Positions 6,833 through 16,228 of a stretch of 64,000 bases of DNA are shown here, in pieces. This DNA comes from Novosphingobium sediminicola (lineage in GTDB: Bacteria; Pseudomonadota; Alphaproteobacteria; Sphingomonadales; Sphingomonadaceae), in the NCBI RefSeq assembly GCF_014196525.1, contig NZ_JACIDX010000006.1:186001-250000 (forward strand). Direction: 5' to 3'. The first letter of the stretch is position 1, and the number at the start of each line of letters is the position of its first letter. A program made the position numbers and the translations under genes. The notes under the pieces are model-generated. The model was not told the origin of the DNA and did no database searches. It saw nothing but the letters and a program-made list of their open reading frames with translations.

Positions 6833-9796
6833 TTACATCTTGATGTTCACGCCCGCGCGGAATTCGCGGCCCACCAGACCGGCATAGTGCCAGGTGGTGA
6901 GGAAGTTCGGCGCGCTCGAGTAGGCGGCCGGAGCCACCGGAGCCTTGGCGTCGAACAGGTTCTTCACAATGCCATAGACGGTCATGCGATCATTGATCTT
7001 GAGCGTCGCGTTGAAGTCATTGTTGATGAACGGGCTGACATAGCAGAAGTTGTTGCCGGTCTTGTACAGGTTCTGCGAGCAGCTGGTGTCCGTGCTGGTC
7101 TGGTCGGCGGCCGTTTCCTTGATACGGCCCACATAGTAGGTCGTCAGACTGAGCGAGAGCTGGCCGATTTCCAGCGTGTTCTGCCAGTTGCCACGGATGC
7201 GCGGCGTGCCATTGCCCGACGACAGGTCGTAGGGGCCGAAGGTTCCGGCATAGCGCTGGAGCACACCGGCATTGTTCAGGTCATAACGGATGACATAAGT
7301 GGCTTCCAGACGGCTGGTCCACTTGATGTTACGCGGCAGATTGACCTTGGCCGTGGCTGAGAAGTCGAGGCCCGAGGTGACCGAGTAGTTTGCGTTCACA
7401 TAAGGCACGTTGATGATCAGCACGCGCGGCAGGGCGTTCGGATAGAGCGGATCGATCGAATCGACCGAGTTCACCGAATAGCCCGGCCCAACGGCGGCCA
7501 CGGCGGCCTTGGCGGCGTCGAGGCTGGTCGAGTTGTAATAGGCCTTGACCGCATCGCCGATCAGCGGCCCGGAGACGATCAGGTTCGACTTCTTGATGTT
7601 GTAATAGTCAACCGTGAAGCTGAACCAGCGGGTCGGCTGCGAGATTACGCCCAGCGTAAAGCTGCGCGAGTTTTCCGGCTTCAGGTTGGGGTTGCCCACC
7701 ACGCCGCGGCCAAGGTTATAGACCGTGTTATAGGCATTGCCATTGGCATCACAGCCGTTGGCCGTGGAGGTGCCGCCATGGGCCAGCTGGAAGACGCAGG
7801 GCGGCGTGGTCGAGACGAAACCGGCATACTGGCTGCGCGGACCCGCTTCGGCGAAGGTCGGAGCACGGAAGCCTTCCGAATAGGTGCCGCGCAGAGCGAG
7901 CGCCTTGATCGGGGTGAACTTGACGCCAACCTTGGGCGAGAACTTCGAATAGCCTTCCGAATAATGGTCGAAACGGCCCGAGAAGTTGGTGTCGAGCATA
8001 CGCGAGATCGGCGCATCGACTTCGAAATAGGCCGCCGACACGGTGTGTTGGCCATAGGCCGAAGCCGTGGTCAGGCCATAGGTGTCGAGCGCGACGTTCT
8101 GGTTGCGGTTTTCCAGCTTTTCAGCGCGGATCTGGCCGCCGACGGCCAACTGAGCCTTACCGCCGGGCAGTTCGAACAGCGAGCGCGTCATCGAAGCGTC
8201 AACGCCATACATTTCCGAATAAGACGGCGTGGTCTTGTCGGGAGCGATGAAGTTGCGCACCGCGTCGGTGTTGGCCGACGGGTTGAGGAAGTTATACGCG
8301 CCGGTGTTGATCGCCTGCATCAGGTTGTTGATGTTGAGCAGGCCATGCTGGGTCAGCTTCAGGTTATCGCGGGCATAGACGCCCTCGACGCGCCAGTCGG
8401 TGCTTTCGCCGATCTTGCCGTTGAAGCCCGACGTGAAGCGGTACACGTCATTGGTGCGCTCGCTGCCTGCGGCAATGTCGCCGAACAGATAGTAGATGCG
8501 GGCCGCGCCATTGGCCGGATCGTTGGCATAGGCCGAAGCATAGGGGTTGTTCGAGTTGAGCGTGCGGTCAGCCGCCGTTGCGCAGTTCACGCCCGACGAG
8601 CAGACGTAGACCGGCAGCACAATGCCCGGAGCCGTCGAGGCCAGCGTGGGCGAGCCGCCGAAGGGCTGGGTCTGGCGGATGGCCGAAGGCGTGCCGTTGA
8701 TCGACACATAGCTGCGGCTGAAGCTGCCTGTGATATAGCCTTCGATGCTGTCCGAAACACGGAAGCTCAGGCGGCCATTGATCGAATAGCGCTCCTGCTT
8801 CGGGGCGATCTGGCGATACTGGTTGACCAGATCGTACTTGCAGCCCGTGCCGTTCGAGGCGGTGAAAGTGCCGCCCGCGCAATTGGCCAGACCCAGCGCG
8901 GTATATCGGGCGCTGGTGCCATCTGCGGCAGTCACCCCGCCCGACAGCGGATTGTTGAGATCGCTCTGCGAAGTGCGCACGACATAAGCGGTCGGCACAT
9001 TGACAGTCATCGATTCGTCGCCGGTATTCTTGTCCAGACCGCCGATCGCACGCAGATCCTGCGTGTTATAGGGGAAGCCGCGGCTCTTGTTCGAGATGCG
9101 GCCGTTGTACTGGTATTCACCGTTCAGGTAGAAGTTCCAGCCCTGGTTCTCATAATCGCCGAAACCGGCGGTGAGGCTCAGGCGGTTGTTGCGACCATCG
9201 CCGCGCTCGGAGATGCCGCTTTCGGCATTGCCGGCCACGCCGACGAAATTCTTCTTCAGCTTAAGGTTGACCACGCCGCCGATCGCGTCCGCGCCATAGC
9301 TCGACGAAGCGCCGTCCTTGAGGACTTCGATCTTGTCGATCAGGCTGAAGGGGATCGAGTTGAGGTCGACATAGGCATTATGGCCATCGTCGTTCAGCGG
9401 GAAGTTGGCCGAACGCAGGCCGTCGACCAGCACGAGGGTCGAGGACACGCCAAGGCCGCGCAGCGACACGGCCGAACCGCCCGCCGAGAAGCCCGACTGG
9501 AAGCCCGAACCGATCGAACCGGCGCCATCGGCCGAAATCGAGCGAATCGCGTCCGAGGCGTTGGTGATGCCAGCCTTGATCAGCGATTCGGAGGTCAGCA
9601 CGGTGACCGGCGAAGGCGTTTCGGTGTTGGTGCGACGGAACAGCGTGCCGGTGACGACGATGGTCTCGGGTTCGCTGGCGGTGGCGGCTGTGGCGCTCTG
9701 GGCAAAGGCCGGGGCCGATGCGAGCGTGGTGACCAGCGACAGAGCTGCAACGCCATGGCGCAGCCACGCGCCACGAAGGTGCTTGTGGTTATTCAT
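6833..9796 (-). CDS. TonB-dependent receptor (Oar-type outer-membrane transporter)
   Basis: A 987-residue outer-membrane receptor. A signal peptide ends at APAFAQ (about residue 33). A TonB-box-like segment PETIVVTG follows, then the plug domain (SDAIRSISADGAGS to VNLKLKKNF, ~residues 55-185) with VLVDGLRS and IEVLKDGASSSYGADAIGGVV. The remainder is the 22-strand barrel, with RGTYSEGFRAPTFAE and the terminal strand GREFRAGVNIKM. The last residue is Met rather than the common terminal aromatic. Substrate is unknown; sphingomonads use many such receptors for siderophores, oligosaccharides and aromatic compounds. A Shine-Dalgarno (GGGGGAC) precedes the start at 9796. It is a single gene, without an adjacent regulator. 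Confidence 0.93.
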   Translation of the reverse strand: MNNHKHLRGAWLRHGVAALSLVTTLASAPAFAQSATAATASEPETIVVTGTLFRRTNTETPSPVTVLTSESLIKAGITNASDAIRSISADGAGSIGSGFQSGFSAGGSAVSLRGLGVSSTLVLVDGLRSANFPLNDDGHNAYVDLNSIPFSLIDKIEVLKDGASSSYGADAIGGVVNLKLKKNFVGVAGNAESGISERGDGRNNRLSLTAGFGDYENQGWNFYLNGEYQYNGRISNKSRGFPYNTQDLRAIGGLDKNTGDESMTVNVPTAYVVRTSQSDLNNPLSGGVTAADGTSARYTALGLANCAGGTFTASNGTGCKYDLVNQYRQIAPKQERYSINGRLSFRVSDSIEGYITGSFSRSYVSINGTPSAIRQTQPFGGSPTLASTAPGIVLPVYVCSSGVNCATAADRTLNSNNPYASAYANDPANGAARIYYLFGDIAAGSERTNDVYRFTSGFNGKIGESTDWRVEGVYARDNLKLTQHGLLNINNLMQAINTGAYNFLNPSANTDAVRNFIAPDKTTPSYSEMYGVDASMTRSLFELPGGKAQLAVGGQIRAEKLENRNQNVALDTYGLTTASAYGQHTVSAAYFEVDAPISRMLDTNFSGRFDHYSEGYSKFSPKVGVKFTPIKALALRGTYSEGFRAPTFAEAGPRSQYAGFVSTTPPCVFQLAHGGTSTANGCDANGNAYNTVYNLGRGVVGNPNLKPENSRSFTLGVISQPTRWFSFTVDYYNIKKSNLIVSGPLIGDAVKAYYNSTSLDAAKAAVAAVGPGYSVNSVDSIDPLYPNALPRVLIINVPYVNANYSVTSGLDFSATAKVNLPRNIKWTSRLEATYVIRYDLNNAGVLQRYAGTFGPYDLSSGNGTPRIRGNWQNTLEIGQLSLSLTTYYVGRIKETAADQTSTDTSCSQNLYKTGNNFCYVSPFINNDFNATLKINDRMTVYGIVKNLFDAKAPVAPAAYSSAPNFLTTWHYAGLVGREFRAGVNIKM

Positions 9797-10103
9797 AACT
9801 GGAATGTCCCCCTGAAAGCGCCTGTGGGAAGAGCCCGCACCTGCACTTTACTTACAGTGATGAAAGTCTATTGGGGGCGATCCGGCATGATGCAATCGCG
9901 TTTTGACACATTCATCCAAAATTCAGCAATAGTGTGACGCAACTGCAACATAAGTGAAATGTTCGATTTTGCGAATATGTCCGACTCTGGATGCTTGGCC
10001 GGGATGCTCTCATGGCATCGCCTGCGCCGCCTGCCTTGATCAGGCGCAAAAATCCCCGCCTTAATCGCTTTTCTCCCCTGCCAAAGCCTGCTAGCGCTCC
10101 GCA
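9797..10103. other. intergenic region between the receptor gene and rnpB
   Basis: This 307-nt stretch separates the minus-strand receptor from plus-strand rnpB and should hold both promoters. It is AT-richer than its surroundings around 9890-9990. A perfect TTGACA lies at 9903-9908 on the plus strand with GCAATA 17 nt downstream (9926-9931), but that is ~170 nt before the mature rnpB end, so its role is unclear. I see no protein-coding gene in it. Confidence 0.4.
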
Positions 10104-10517
<414 letters not shown>

Positions 10518-10640
10518 TTTTGCTAAAATTCGCGCCGACCGGATGGGCGGATTGGGGGTCGCGCTCCTGATCGGCTGGGCTGTCGGGCATGCCGGATTGG
10601 GCGGAAGGGTTGGGCGGCTCTTCAGGCCGGGCTGTTTTTC

Positions 10641-10817
10641 ATGCCCAATGGCGGCTTTGCTGCCGCGTTTTGGCTTTTCGAACATGTGTTGGGCGTTTCG
10701 GCCTGGGCCTTGCTTCATGGCGATTTGACCGGCGTTCTGGCGCTTGGCTTTGTGTTCAATATAGGCTGGTGGTTCGCCTTGCTCAGAGTGTGGCGCGTGC
10801 TGCGATCTCGCCGGTAA
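10641..10817 (+). CDS. possible 58-residue membrane protein downstream of rnpB
   Basis: An open frame from ATG 10641 to TAA 10815-10817 encodes MPNGGFAAAFWLFEHVLG followed by a second hydrophobic stretch (GVLALGFVFNIGWWFALL) and a basic end RVWRVLRSRR. The pattern of two short hydrophobic helices with a positive C-terminus is protein-like, whereas the overlapping frames on the same strand are Cys/Arg-rich and unconvincing. No strong Shine-Dalgarno precedes the ATG. The same frame stays open upstream without a standard start, so a remnant of a longer or frameshifted gene is possible. It ends 10 nt before a bidirectional terminator. Function unknown. Confidence 0.4.
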   Translation: MPNGGFAAAFWLFEHVLGVSAWALLHGDLTGVLALGFVFNIGWWFALLRVWRVLRSRR

Positions 10818-10826
10818 AACGTAAAA

Positions 10827-10856
10827 GGCGCCGGTCCCGCATTCGGGGCCAGCGCC
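10827..10856. terminator. bidirectional hairpin terminator between rnpB region and infC
   Basis: Arms 10827-10838 and 10845-10856 pair over 12 positions with one C-A mismatch and a 6-nt loop (GCATTC). On the minus strand the stem is followed by TTTTACGTTTT, as expected for intrinsic termination of infC; on the plus strand it is followed by TCTT. It fits a shared terminator for convergent transcription. Confidence 0.65.
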
Positions 10857-10931
10857 TCTTCGTAGATCCTGCCGGTCAGCCTGTTTGGCCGGAAATGGCC
10901 GCCAAACCAGCGAGGCAGGGCCTTTGTAGCC

Positions 10932-11477
10932 TTATTTGGGCGAAAGCACCATCAGCATCTGACGGCCTTCCATGCGCGGATAGGCTTCGACCTTGGCCAG
11001 TTCGGCTGCATCTTCCTGCACACGCTTGAGCAGGTTCATGCCCAGCTGCTGGTGCGAAAGCTCGCGACCGCGGAAGCGCAGTGTCACCTTCACCTTGTCA
11101 CCTTCGCCGATGAACTTGTGAATAGCGCGCATCTTCACGTCATAGTCGTGATCGTCGATATTGGGACGCATCTTGATCTCTTTGATCTCCTGCGTCTTTT
11201 GCGACTTGCGGGCCAGGTTGGCCTTTTTCTGCGCCTCATAGCGGAACTTGCCCACGTCGAGGAATTTGCAGACCGGCGGGTCGGCATTGGGCGACACTTC
11301 GACAAGGTCAAGCCCAAGTTCGAACGCACGCTCGATCGCTTCGCGCGTGTACAGGATGCCGAGGTTTTCGCCCTCGTCATCGATCACGCGCACCTTGGGC
11401 ACGTTAATCATCTCGTTATAGCGAGGCCCGCTTTTGACGGGGGGCGCCATGCTGCGCCGGGGAGGGGGGGCTATAAT
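10932..11477 (-). CDS. infC: translation initiation factor IF-3, probable ATT start
   Basis: IF-3 binds the 30S subunit and checks start-codon pairing. The N-domain ([21 protein letters not shown]) and C-domain ([35 protein letters not shown]) are both complete. An ATG at 11450 gives 172 residues, but the nine in-frame codons upstream lead to an ATT at 11477-11475 that has a good Shine-Dalgarno, GGAGAG, 3 nt before it, whereas the 11450 ATG is preceded only by a C-rich run. ATT (AUU) starts on infC are known from E. coli, where IF-3 represses its own translation by rejecting the non-canonical codon. I therefore place the start at 11477 (181 residues). The terminator at 10827-10856 follows. 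Confidence 0.9.
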   Translation of the reverse strand: MIAPPPRRSMAPPVKSGPRYNEMINVPKVRVIDDEGENLGILYTREAIERAFELGLDLVEVSPNADPPVCKFLDVGKFRYEAQKKANLARKSQKTQEIKEIKMRPNIDDHDYDVKMRAIHKFIGEGDKVKVTLRFRGRELSHQQLGMNLLKRVQEDAAELAKVEAYPRMEGRQMLMVLSPK

Positions 11478-11478
11478 C

Positions 11479-11486
11479 TACTCTCC
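11479..11486 (-). promoter_or_regulatory. Shine-Dalgarno deciding the infC ATT start
   Basis: On the minus strand the order is GGAGAG (11486-11481), TAG, then ATT (11477-11475). No comparable purine-rich site precedes the downstream ATG at 11450, so this site supports the rare start codon and likely IF-3 autoregulation. Confidence 0.7.
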
Positions 11487-11581
11487 ATAGAACATTTCTG
11501 GATGAGCGCCTTTAGATCGAAACACACATGCATGAAAGCGCAATTTCGCCACAGTGGGGGCAAAATCGCGAAACTTGTGTC

Positions 11582-12268
11582 TCAGGCGGTCCAGACGGGC
11601 ATGATGACGGCTTTTGCCGCCGCGCACAAGATCGCCTCGGCGCGTTTTGCGGGCCGCATGGCGGCGATCAGCGCCGGGTCGGCGGCATCCATCCCCCCGG
11701 TCAACGCACCAAATGCGGGTAAAATCAGCCGATTCTCGCTGCGCAGCGCACAGGGGCGGCTGATCGCGCGTCCGCGGACCCGCAGCCGCAATTTGGGGTG
11801 GTAATGGCCCGAGATCTCCGGCCCTGCTTCTCCGGCCAGAGCCTCGTGACGCAAGGCGATGCCGTTCAGCCTCATCTCCTCGACCACATCGCCGGTCATT
11901 TCTGCGGCCAGCCCCGCATCGTGATTGCCCACGATCCATACCACATCGAGTCGCCGCGCCAGATCGCGCAGCATCCGGGCCGCTTCCGGCTCCATGCGCG
12001 CCGGGCCGCCGTCGTCGTGGAAATTGTCGCCAAGGCACAGCATCCGCCGCGCGCCCGTCGCCATGGCCGCTGCGCTCAACCGCTCCAGCGTTTCGCGGCT
12101 GTCATAAGGGGGCAGCATCTGGCCGGTCTGGGCATACCAACTGGCCTTTTCCAGATGCAGGTCGGCCACCAGCAGCGCTTGCTGCGCGGGCCAATAGACC
12201 GCGCGGCTGTCCGAGATCAGCCATTCCTGATCGGCAAAGGAAAAAGGGGCAAACTGCATCGCGGCCAT
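11582..12268 (-). CDS. pdeM: PdeM-like metallophosphoesterase
   Basis: A ~228-residue calcineurin-type phosphoesterase. Metal-binding motifs are VADLHLEKASW, LGDNFHDD (GDxxH-like), VGNHD and GHYHPKL. This set, together with the opening FSFADQEWLISDSRAVYWPAQQALLVADLHLEK, matches the ligase-associated DNA damage response endonuclease PdeM. PdeM usually sits beside an ATP-dependent DNA ligase, exonuclease and helicase gene; none is adjacent here, so the repair role is inferred from family only. I chose the ATG at 12268 (or 12259); the longer frame to 12379 would run across the hemF start. It diverges from hemF with ~70 nt between starts. Confidence 0.8.
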   Translation of the reverse strand: MAAMQFAPFSFADQEWLISDSRAVYWPAQQALLVADLHLEKASWYAQTGQMLPPYDSRETLERLSAAAMATGARRMLCLGDNFHDDGGPARMEPEAARMLRDLARRLDVVWIVGNHDAGLAAEMTGDVVEEMRLNGIALRHEALAGEAGPEISGHYHPKLRLRVRGRAISRPCALRSENRLILPAFGALTGGMDAADPALIAAMRPAKRAEAILCAAAKAVIMPVWTA

Positions 12269-12339
12269 CCGGCCCCCTTGCCGCGCCCGCCCGGCGGTGG
12301 CAAGCGGGAGCGCAACAATCCCCGCAAGAGAGGCGATAA

Positions 12340-13200
12340 GTGACCGACTGGACCCCCTATACTCAGCGCGCCAAGACATGGTTCGAAGCTCTGCGCGATG
12401 GCATTTGCGCCGAATTTGAAAAGATCGAGCGCGAGGCGGGTTCGGACGCCGGTTTCCAATATACGCCCTGGACCCGCGATGCGGTGGCGGGCGAGGTGGA
12501 CACCGGAGGCGGCGTGCAGGGCCTGATGAAGGGCAAGGTGTTTGAAAAGGTGGGGGTCAATGTCTCGACCGTCCATGGCGCCTTTTCGCCCCAATTCGCC
12601 GCCAGCATCAACGGGGCCAGCGTGGAAAACCCCGGCTTTACCGCCACGGGCATCAGCCTTGTCGCGCATATGGCCAATCCGCATGTGCCCGCCGTGCATA
12701 TGAACACGCGGTTTTTGACCACGACCAAGGCGTGGTTCGGCGGCGGGGCGGATCTCAATCCGCCGCTGCCCTATGATGAGGACGCCGCAGATTTCCACGC
12801 GGCGTTCAAGACCGCCTGCGACGCGCATGGCGAGGGCTATTACGAGCGCTATAAGGCATGGGCGGACGACTATTTCTACATCCCCCATCGCAAGGTACAT
12901 CGCGGGGTGGGCGGCATTTTCTATGACCATCTGGAATGCGCTGATGAGGCGGCTTGGGAGGCGAACTTTGCCTTTACCAAGGCGGTGGGCGAGACCTTCC
13001 TGTCGATCTTCCCGCAACTGGTGCGCCGCCGGATGGGCATCGCCTTTGATGCGGCCCAAAAGCAGCAGCAGCTTGAATGGCGCGGGCGCTATGCCGAATT
13101 CAATCTGGTTTATGACCGTGGCACTTTGTTCGGGCTGAAAACCGGCGGCAATATTGATGCGATCCTGATGAGCCTGCCGCCCGAAGCGGTTTGGAGTTGA
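12340..13200 (+). CDS. hemF: oxygen-dependent coproporphyrinogen III oxidase
   Basis: HemF decarboxylates two propionates of coproporphyrinogen III, giving protoporphyrinogen IX with O2 as oxidant, in cytosolic heme synthesis. The 286 residues are full-length. Signature regions include TGISLVAHMANPHVPAVHMNTR, WFGGGADLNPPLPYDEDAADFH, YFYIPHRKVHRGVGGIFYD and YAEFNLVYDRGTLFGLKTGG. The start is GTG at 12340 with a GAGAGGCG Shine-Dalgarno just upstream. The Cu/Zn superoxide dismutase gene follows after ~60 nt in the same direction and may share its transcript. Aerobic heme synthesis fits an obligately or mainly aerobic organism. Confidence 0.96.
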   Translation: MTDWTPYTQRAKTWFEALRDGICAEFEKIEREAGSDAGFQYTPWTRDAVAGEVDTGGGVQGLMKGKVFEKVGVNVSTVHGAFSPQFAASINGASVENPGFTATGISLVAHMANPHVPAVHMNTRFLTTTKAWFGGGADLNPPLPYDEDAADFHAAFKTACDAHGEGYYERYKAWADDYFYIPHRKVHRGVGGIFYDHLECADEAAWEANFAFTKAVGETFLSIFPQLVRRRMGIAFDAAQKQQQLEWRGRYAEFNLVYDRGTLFGLKTGGNIDAILMSLPPEAVWS

Positions 13201-13259
13201 TGCGGGAGCAAAATCCGCGATGAAGCGTTGTGGGTGAGGATTTCGGAAAGGATCGGAAG

Positions 13260-13793
13260 ATGGGTAAGGTTTGGACGGCGCTGGCTGTGGCCGGGCTGAT
13301 GGTGCCGGGCATGGCGGTTGCGAAGGCGGCACCCAAGGATAAGGTGCTGGCCAGCGCGGCGTTGATGAAGGGCGATACGATGCCTGCGGGCCTTGCCTCG
13401 ATTGTCGAGAGCAAGGGCAAGCTAGGCTTGAAGCTCTCGCTCTCGGGCCTGCCGGCGGGCGTCCATGCGGTCCATCTGCATATGCGCGGCGTTTGCGAGG
13501 TTCCGGCCTTTACCTCGGCGGGCGGACACCTGAACCCGGCGGGCCATCAGCATGGCCGCGACAACCCGATGGGCGCGCATATGGGCGACATGCCCAACAT
13601 CACCGTGGGCGATGACGGCACGGCCAATGTCACACTGCCGCTGGAATATAAGGCGGATGAACTGCTCACCGCGCTGTTCGACAAGGATGGCGGGGCGGTG
13701 GTCGTCCATGCCGCGCCCGATGATTACAAGACCGACCCCACCGGCAATGCGGGCGGGCGGATTGCTTGCGGGGCGTTTGTTCGGGGGTCGTGA
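13260..13793 (+). CDS. sodC: periplasmic Cu/Zn superoxide dismutase
   Basis: A 177-residue secreted SodC that converts superoxide to hydrogen peroxide and oxygen in the periplasm. The signal peptide (MGKVWTALAVAGLMVPGMAV, cleavage near AKA) is clear. Copper/zinc ligands fit HAVHLHMRGVCE, GGHLNPAGHQHG, HMGDMPN and VVHAAPDDYKTDP; the disulfide cysteines are in GVCE and RIACGA. I chose the ATG at 13260, which has AAAGGATCGGAAG upstream and begins the signal peptide, rather than the GTG at 13230. It lies downstream of hemF. The dispersed repeat copy 2 starts 13 nt after its stop. Confidence 0.93.
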   Translation: MGKVWTALAVAGLMVPGMAVAKAAPKDKVLASAALMKGDTMPAGLASIVESKGKLGLKLSLSGLPAGVHAVHLHMRGVCEVPAFTSAGGHLNPAGHQHGRDNPMGAHMGDMPNITVGDDGTANVTLPLEYKADELLTALFDKDGGAVVVHAAPDDYKTDPTGNAGGRIACGAFVRGS

Positions 13794-13805
13794 TCGGGGT
13801 TTTAT

Positions 13806-14032
13806 GCCTCCGGCGGGCAAAGGGACTGGCCCCTTTGCAATCCCGGTAATGGGGTGGCGCTTGGTTGGCGGGGTTGATTGGGTTTGAAAGCCTGCGGCGC
13901 GGCGAATTTACGCTTAAAAGTGCCGCAGGCTTTACCTCCATGACGCTGCCTCTTTGCGCAACGCAGATCCGGATGCGCAACGATGGCAGTAACGGGATTG
14001 CAAAGGGCCGCCGCCCTTTGCCCGCCGGGGGC
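13806..14032. repeat. composite inverted-repeat element, copy 2
   Basis: Element A at 13806-13845 and its inverse A' at 13993-14032 share the 8-bp stem GCAAAGGG/CCCTTTGC with loops ACTGGC and CCGCCG. The inner hairpin has arms AAAGCCTGCGGC (13888-13899) and its complement (13922-13933). It fills the gap between sodC and the Rel/SpoT gene, which point the same way, so it is not confined to convergent gaps. Confidence 0.9.
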
Positions 14033-14114
14033 ATTTAACTCCCGCCAAAACCCGCTCTAAAATCCCATAAACCCCCTTGCCCTTCTGCGCCCATCCCCCC
14101 AAAGTCGTATAACG

Positions 14115-16208
14115 ATGTTGCGCCAATACGAACTTGTCGAGAGGGTTAAGGCTTACGCGCCTGATGCGGATGAGCAGATGCTCAACCGCGCCTATGTTTA
14201 TACCGTCCAGAAGCATGGCAGCCAGAAGCGCGCCAGCGGCGACCCTTATTTCAGCCATCCGGTCGAGGTGGCCGGGTTGATGACCGAGCTGAAGCTGGAT
14301 CAGGACACGATCATCACCGCTTTGCTGCATGATACGGTTGAGGACACGCTGGCCACCATTGATGAGGTGGAGAAGCTGTTCGGGCCGGACGTGGCGCGGA
14401 TGGTCGACGGCGTGACCAAGCTATCCAAGATCGAGGCGATGAGCGAGAAGGAGCGCGCGGCCGAAAACCTGCGCAAGTTCCTGCTGGCGATGAGCGAGGA
14501 TCTGCGCGTTCTGCTGGTCAAGCTGGCCGACCGTCTGCACAATATGCGCACGCTCCATTACATCAAGAGCGAGGACAAGCGTCGCCGCATCGCCAAGGAA
14601 ACCATGGATATCTATGCCCCGCTGGCCGAGCGTGTGGGCATGTATGAATATATGCGTGAGATGCAGTTGCTGGCGTTTCAGCAGCTTGAGCCCGAGGCCT
14701 ATGCCACGATCACCGGTCGCCTGGCGCAGATCCGCAGCCAGGACCACGGGCAGGTCGACGCCATTGCGCTTTCGATCAGCCAGGCGCTGACCGAGGCGGG
14801 GGTGAAGTGCAAGGTCTGGGGCCGGGAAAAGCACCCCTATTCGATCTGGCGCAAAATGGCCGAACGCCATGTCAATTTCGACCAGATCACCGACATCATG
14901 GCCTTCCGCGTGCTGGTGGGCAATGTCGAGGATTGCTATCGCGCCATCGGCGTGCTGCACACCACATGGCAGGCGCTGCCCGGCCGGTTCAAGGATTACA
15001 TCTCGACCCCCAAGGTCAACGGCTATCAAAGCCTGCACACATCGATGATCTATGAAAAGGCCATGCGGATGGAGGTGCAGATCCGCACATGGGATATGCA
15101 CGAAACCAACGAATATGGCCTTGCCGCGCATTGGAGTTATAAGCAGGGCGGGGTGGTGCCTGATACGCAGGTGGGCTGGCTGCGCGATCTGGTCGAGGTG
15201 CTGGAGGCCAGCAACGATCCCGAAGAACTGCTCGAAAACACGCGGATGGCGATCTATCAGGACCGCATCTTCGCCTTTACCCCCAAGGGCAAATTGTTCC
15301 AGTTGCCCAAGGGTGCGACGCCTATCGACTTTGCCTATGCGGTGCATAGCGATCTGGGCAGCATGGCCGTGGGCGCCAAGCTCAACGGGCGCCATGTGCC
15401 TTTGCGCACGGCGCTGAGCAATGGCGATGTGGTGGAAATTATCAAAAACCGGTCGGCCAGCCCGCAACTGGCATGGCTGGGCTTTTGCGTGACGGGCAAG
15501 GCGCGCGCCGCCATCCGCCGCGCGGTGCGCATCAAGGAGCGCTCCGAACTGGCCGCCATCGGGCGCAAGCTGTTTGACGAGATTATCGAGCGCCTGCCCA
15601 CCAAGGTCGGCAAAAAGGCCACCGCCGAGGCGGTCAAGCGGCTGGGGCTGAAGAACGAGGACGAGCTGATGGCCGCTATCGGCACGGCCAAGCTGGACGA
15701 CCGGCAGGTGATGGAGGCGCTGGTCCCCGGTTCGGCGCGCGATTTGCCCGAGCCCGAGGCATGGCCCAAGCAGGAGCGCGCGATCTCGATCAAGGGGCTC
15801 ACCCCCGGCATGGCCTTCCACCTGGCCGAATGCTGCCACCCGGTGCCGGGCGACCGCATCGTGGGCCTGCGTAAACCGGGCGTCGGGGTTGAGGTTCACT
15901 CGATCGCCTGCGACGTGCTGATCGAGGGCGGGGACCATGACTGGATCGACCTGTCATGGGGCGATCGCAGCGTCGGCGCCGTCGGCCGCCTGCGCTGTAT
16001 CCTCTATAACCGCCCCGGCACGCTGGCCGAAGTCACCGGCATCTTCGCCGCCAACAAGGCCAACATCACCCAGCTCCAGAATGTCCACCGCGACGAACTC
16101 TTCGGCACGTACGAGGTCGATCTGGAGGTCACCGATCTGGCCCATTTAACGCGGATCGTGTCCTCGCTGCGCGCCAGTGATGCGGTGTCGCAGGCGGATC
16201 GGTTGTAG
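14115..16208 (+). CDS. rsh: bifunctional (p)ppGpp synthetase/hydrolase, RelA/SpoT family
   Basis: A 697-residue Rel/SpoT homologue that makes and degrades the stringent-response alarmone. Domains in order: HD hydrolase (HPVEVAGLMTELKLD, LLHDTVEDT; residues ~45-160), synthetase (ERHVNFDQITDIMAFRVLV, YQSLHTSMI; ~235-350), TGS (FAFTPKGKLFQLPKGATPID; ~390-450) and C-terminal ACT (RCILYNRPGTLAEVTGIFAA; ~620-690). The RFKDYI motif of the synthetase is the type found in bifunctional enzymes, and the HD residues are intact, so both activities are expected. This is probably the only long Rsh of the cell, as usual in alphaproteobacteria. It stands as a single gene between two repeat copies. Confidence 0.95.
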   Translation: MLRQYELVERVKAYAPDADEQMLNRAYVYTVQKHGSQKRASGDPYFSHPVEVAGLMTELKLDQDTIITALLHDTVEDTLATIDEVEKLFGPDVARMVDGVTKLSKIEAMSEKERAAENLRKFLLAMSEDLRVLLVKLADRLHNMRTLHYIKSEDKRRRIAKETMDIYAPLAERVGMYEYMREMQLLAFQQLEPEAYATITGRLAQIRSQDHGQVDAIALSISQALTEAGVKCKVWGREKHPYSIWRKMAERHVNFDQITDIMAFRVLVGNVEDCYRAIGVLHTTWQALPGRFKDYISTPKVNGYQSLHTSMIYEKAMRMEVQIRTWDMHETNEYGLAAHWSYKQGGVVPDTQVGWLRDLVEVLEASNDPEELLENTRMAIYQDRIFAFTPKGKLFQLPKGATPIDFAYAVHSDLGSMAVGAKLNGRHVPLRTALSNGDVVEIIKNRSASPQLAWLGFCVTGKARAAIRRAVRIKERSELAAIGRKLFDEIIERLPTKVGKKATAEAVKRLGLKNEDELMAAIGTAKLDDRQVMEALVPGSARDLPEPEAWPKQERAISIKGLTPGMAFHLAECCHPVPGDRIVGLRKPGVGVEVHSIACDVLIEGGDHDWIDLSWGDRSVGAVGRLRCILYNRPGTLAEVTGIFAANKANITQLQNVHRDELFGTYEVDLEVTDLAHLTRIVSSLRASDAVSQADRL

Positions 16209-16228
16209 GGTTGGTTTAGGGGATTAAG

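Noticed and set aside
7778..9937. A 719-codon open frame antisense to the TonB-dependent receptor
   Set aside because: Arg/Ala/Val-rich without motifs, and opposite a receptor with clear signal peptide, plug and barrel.
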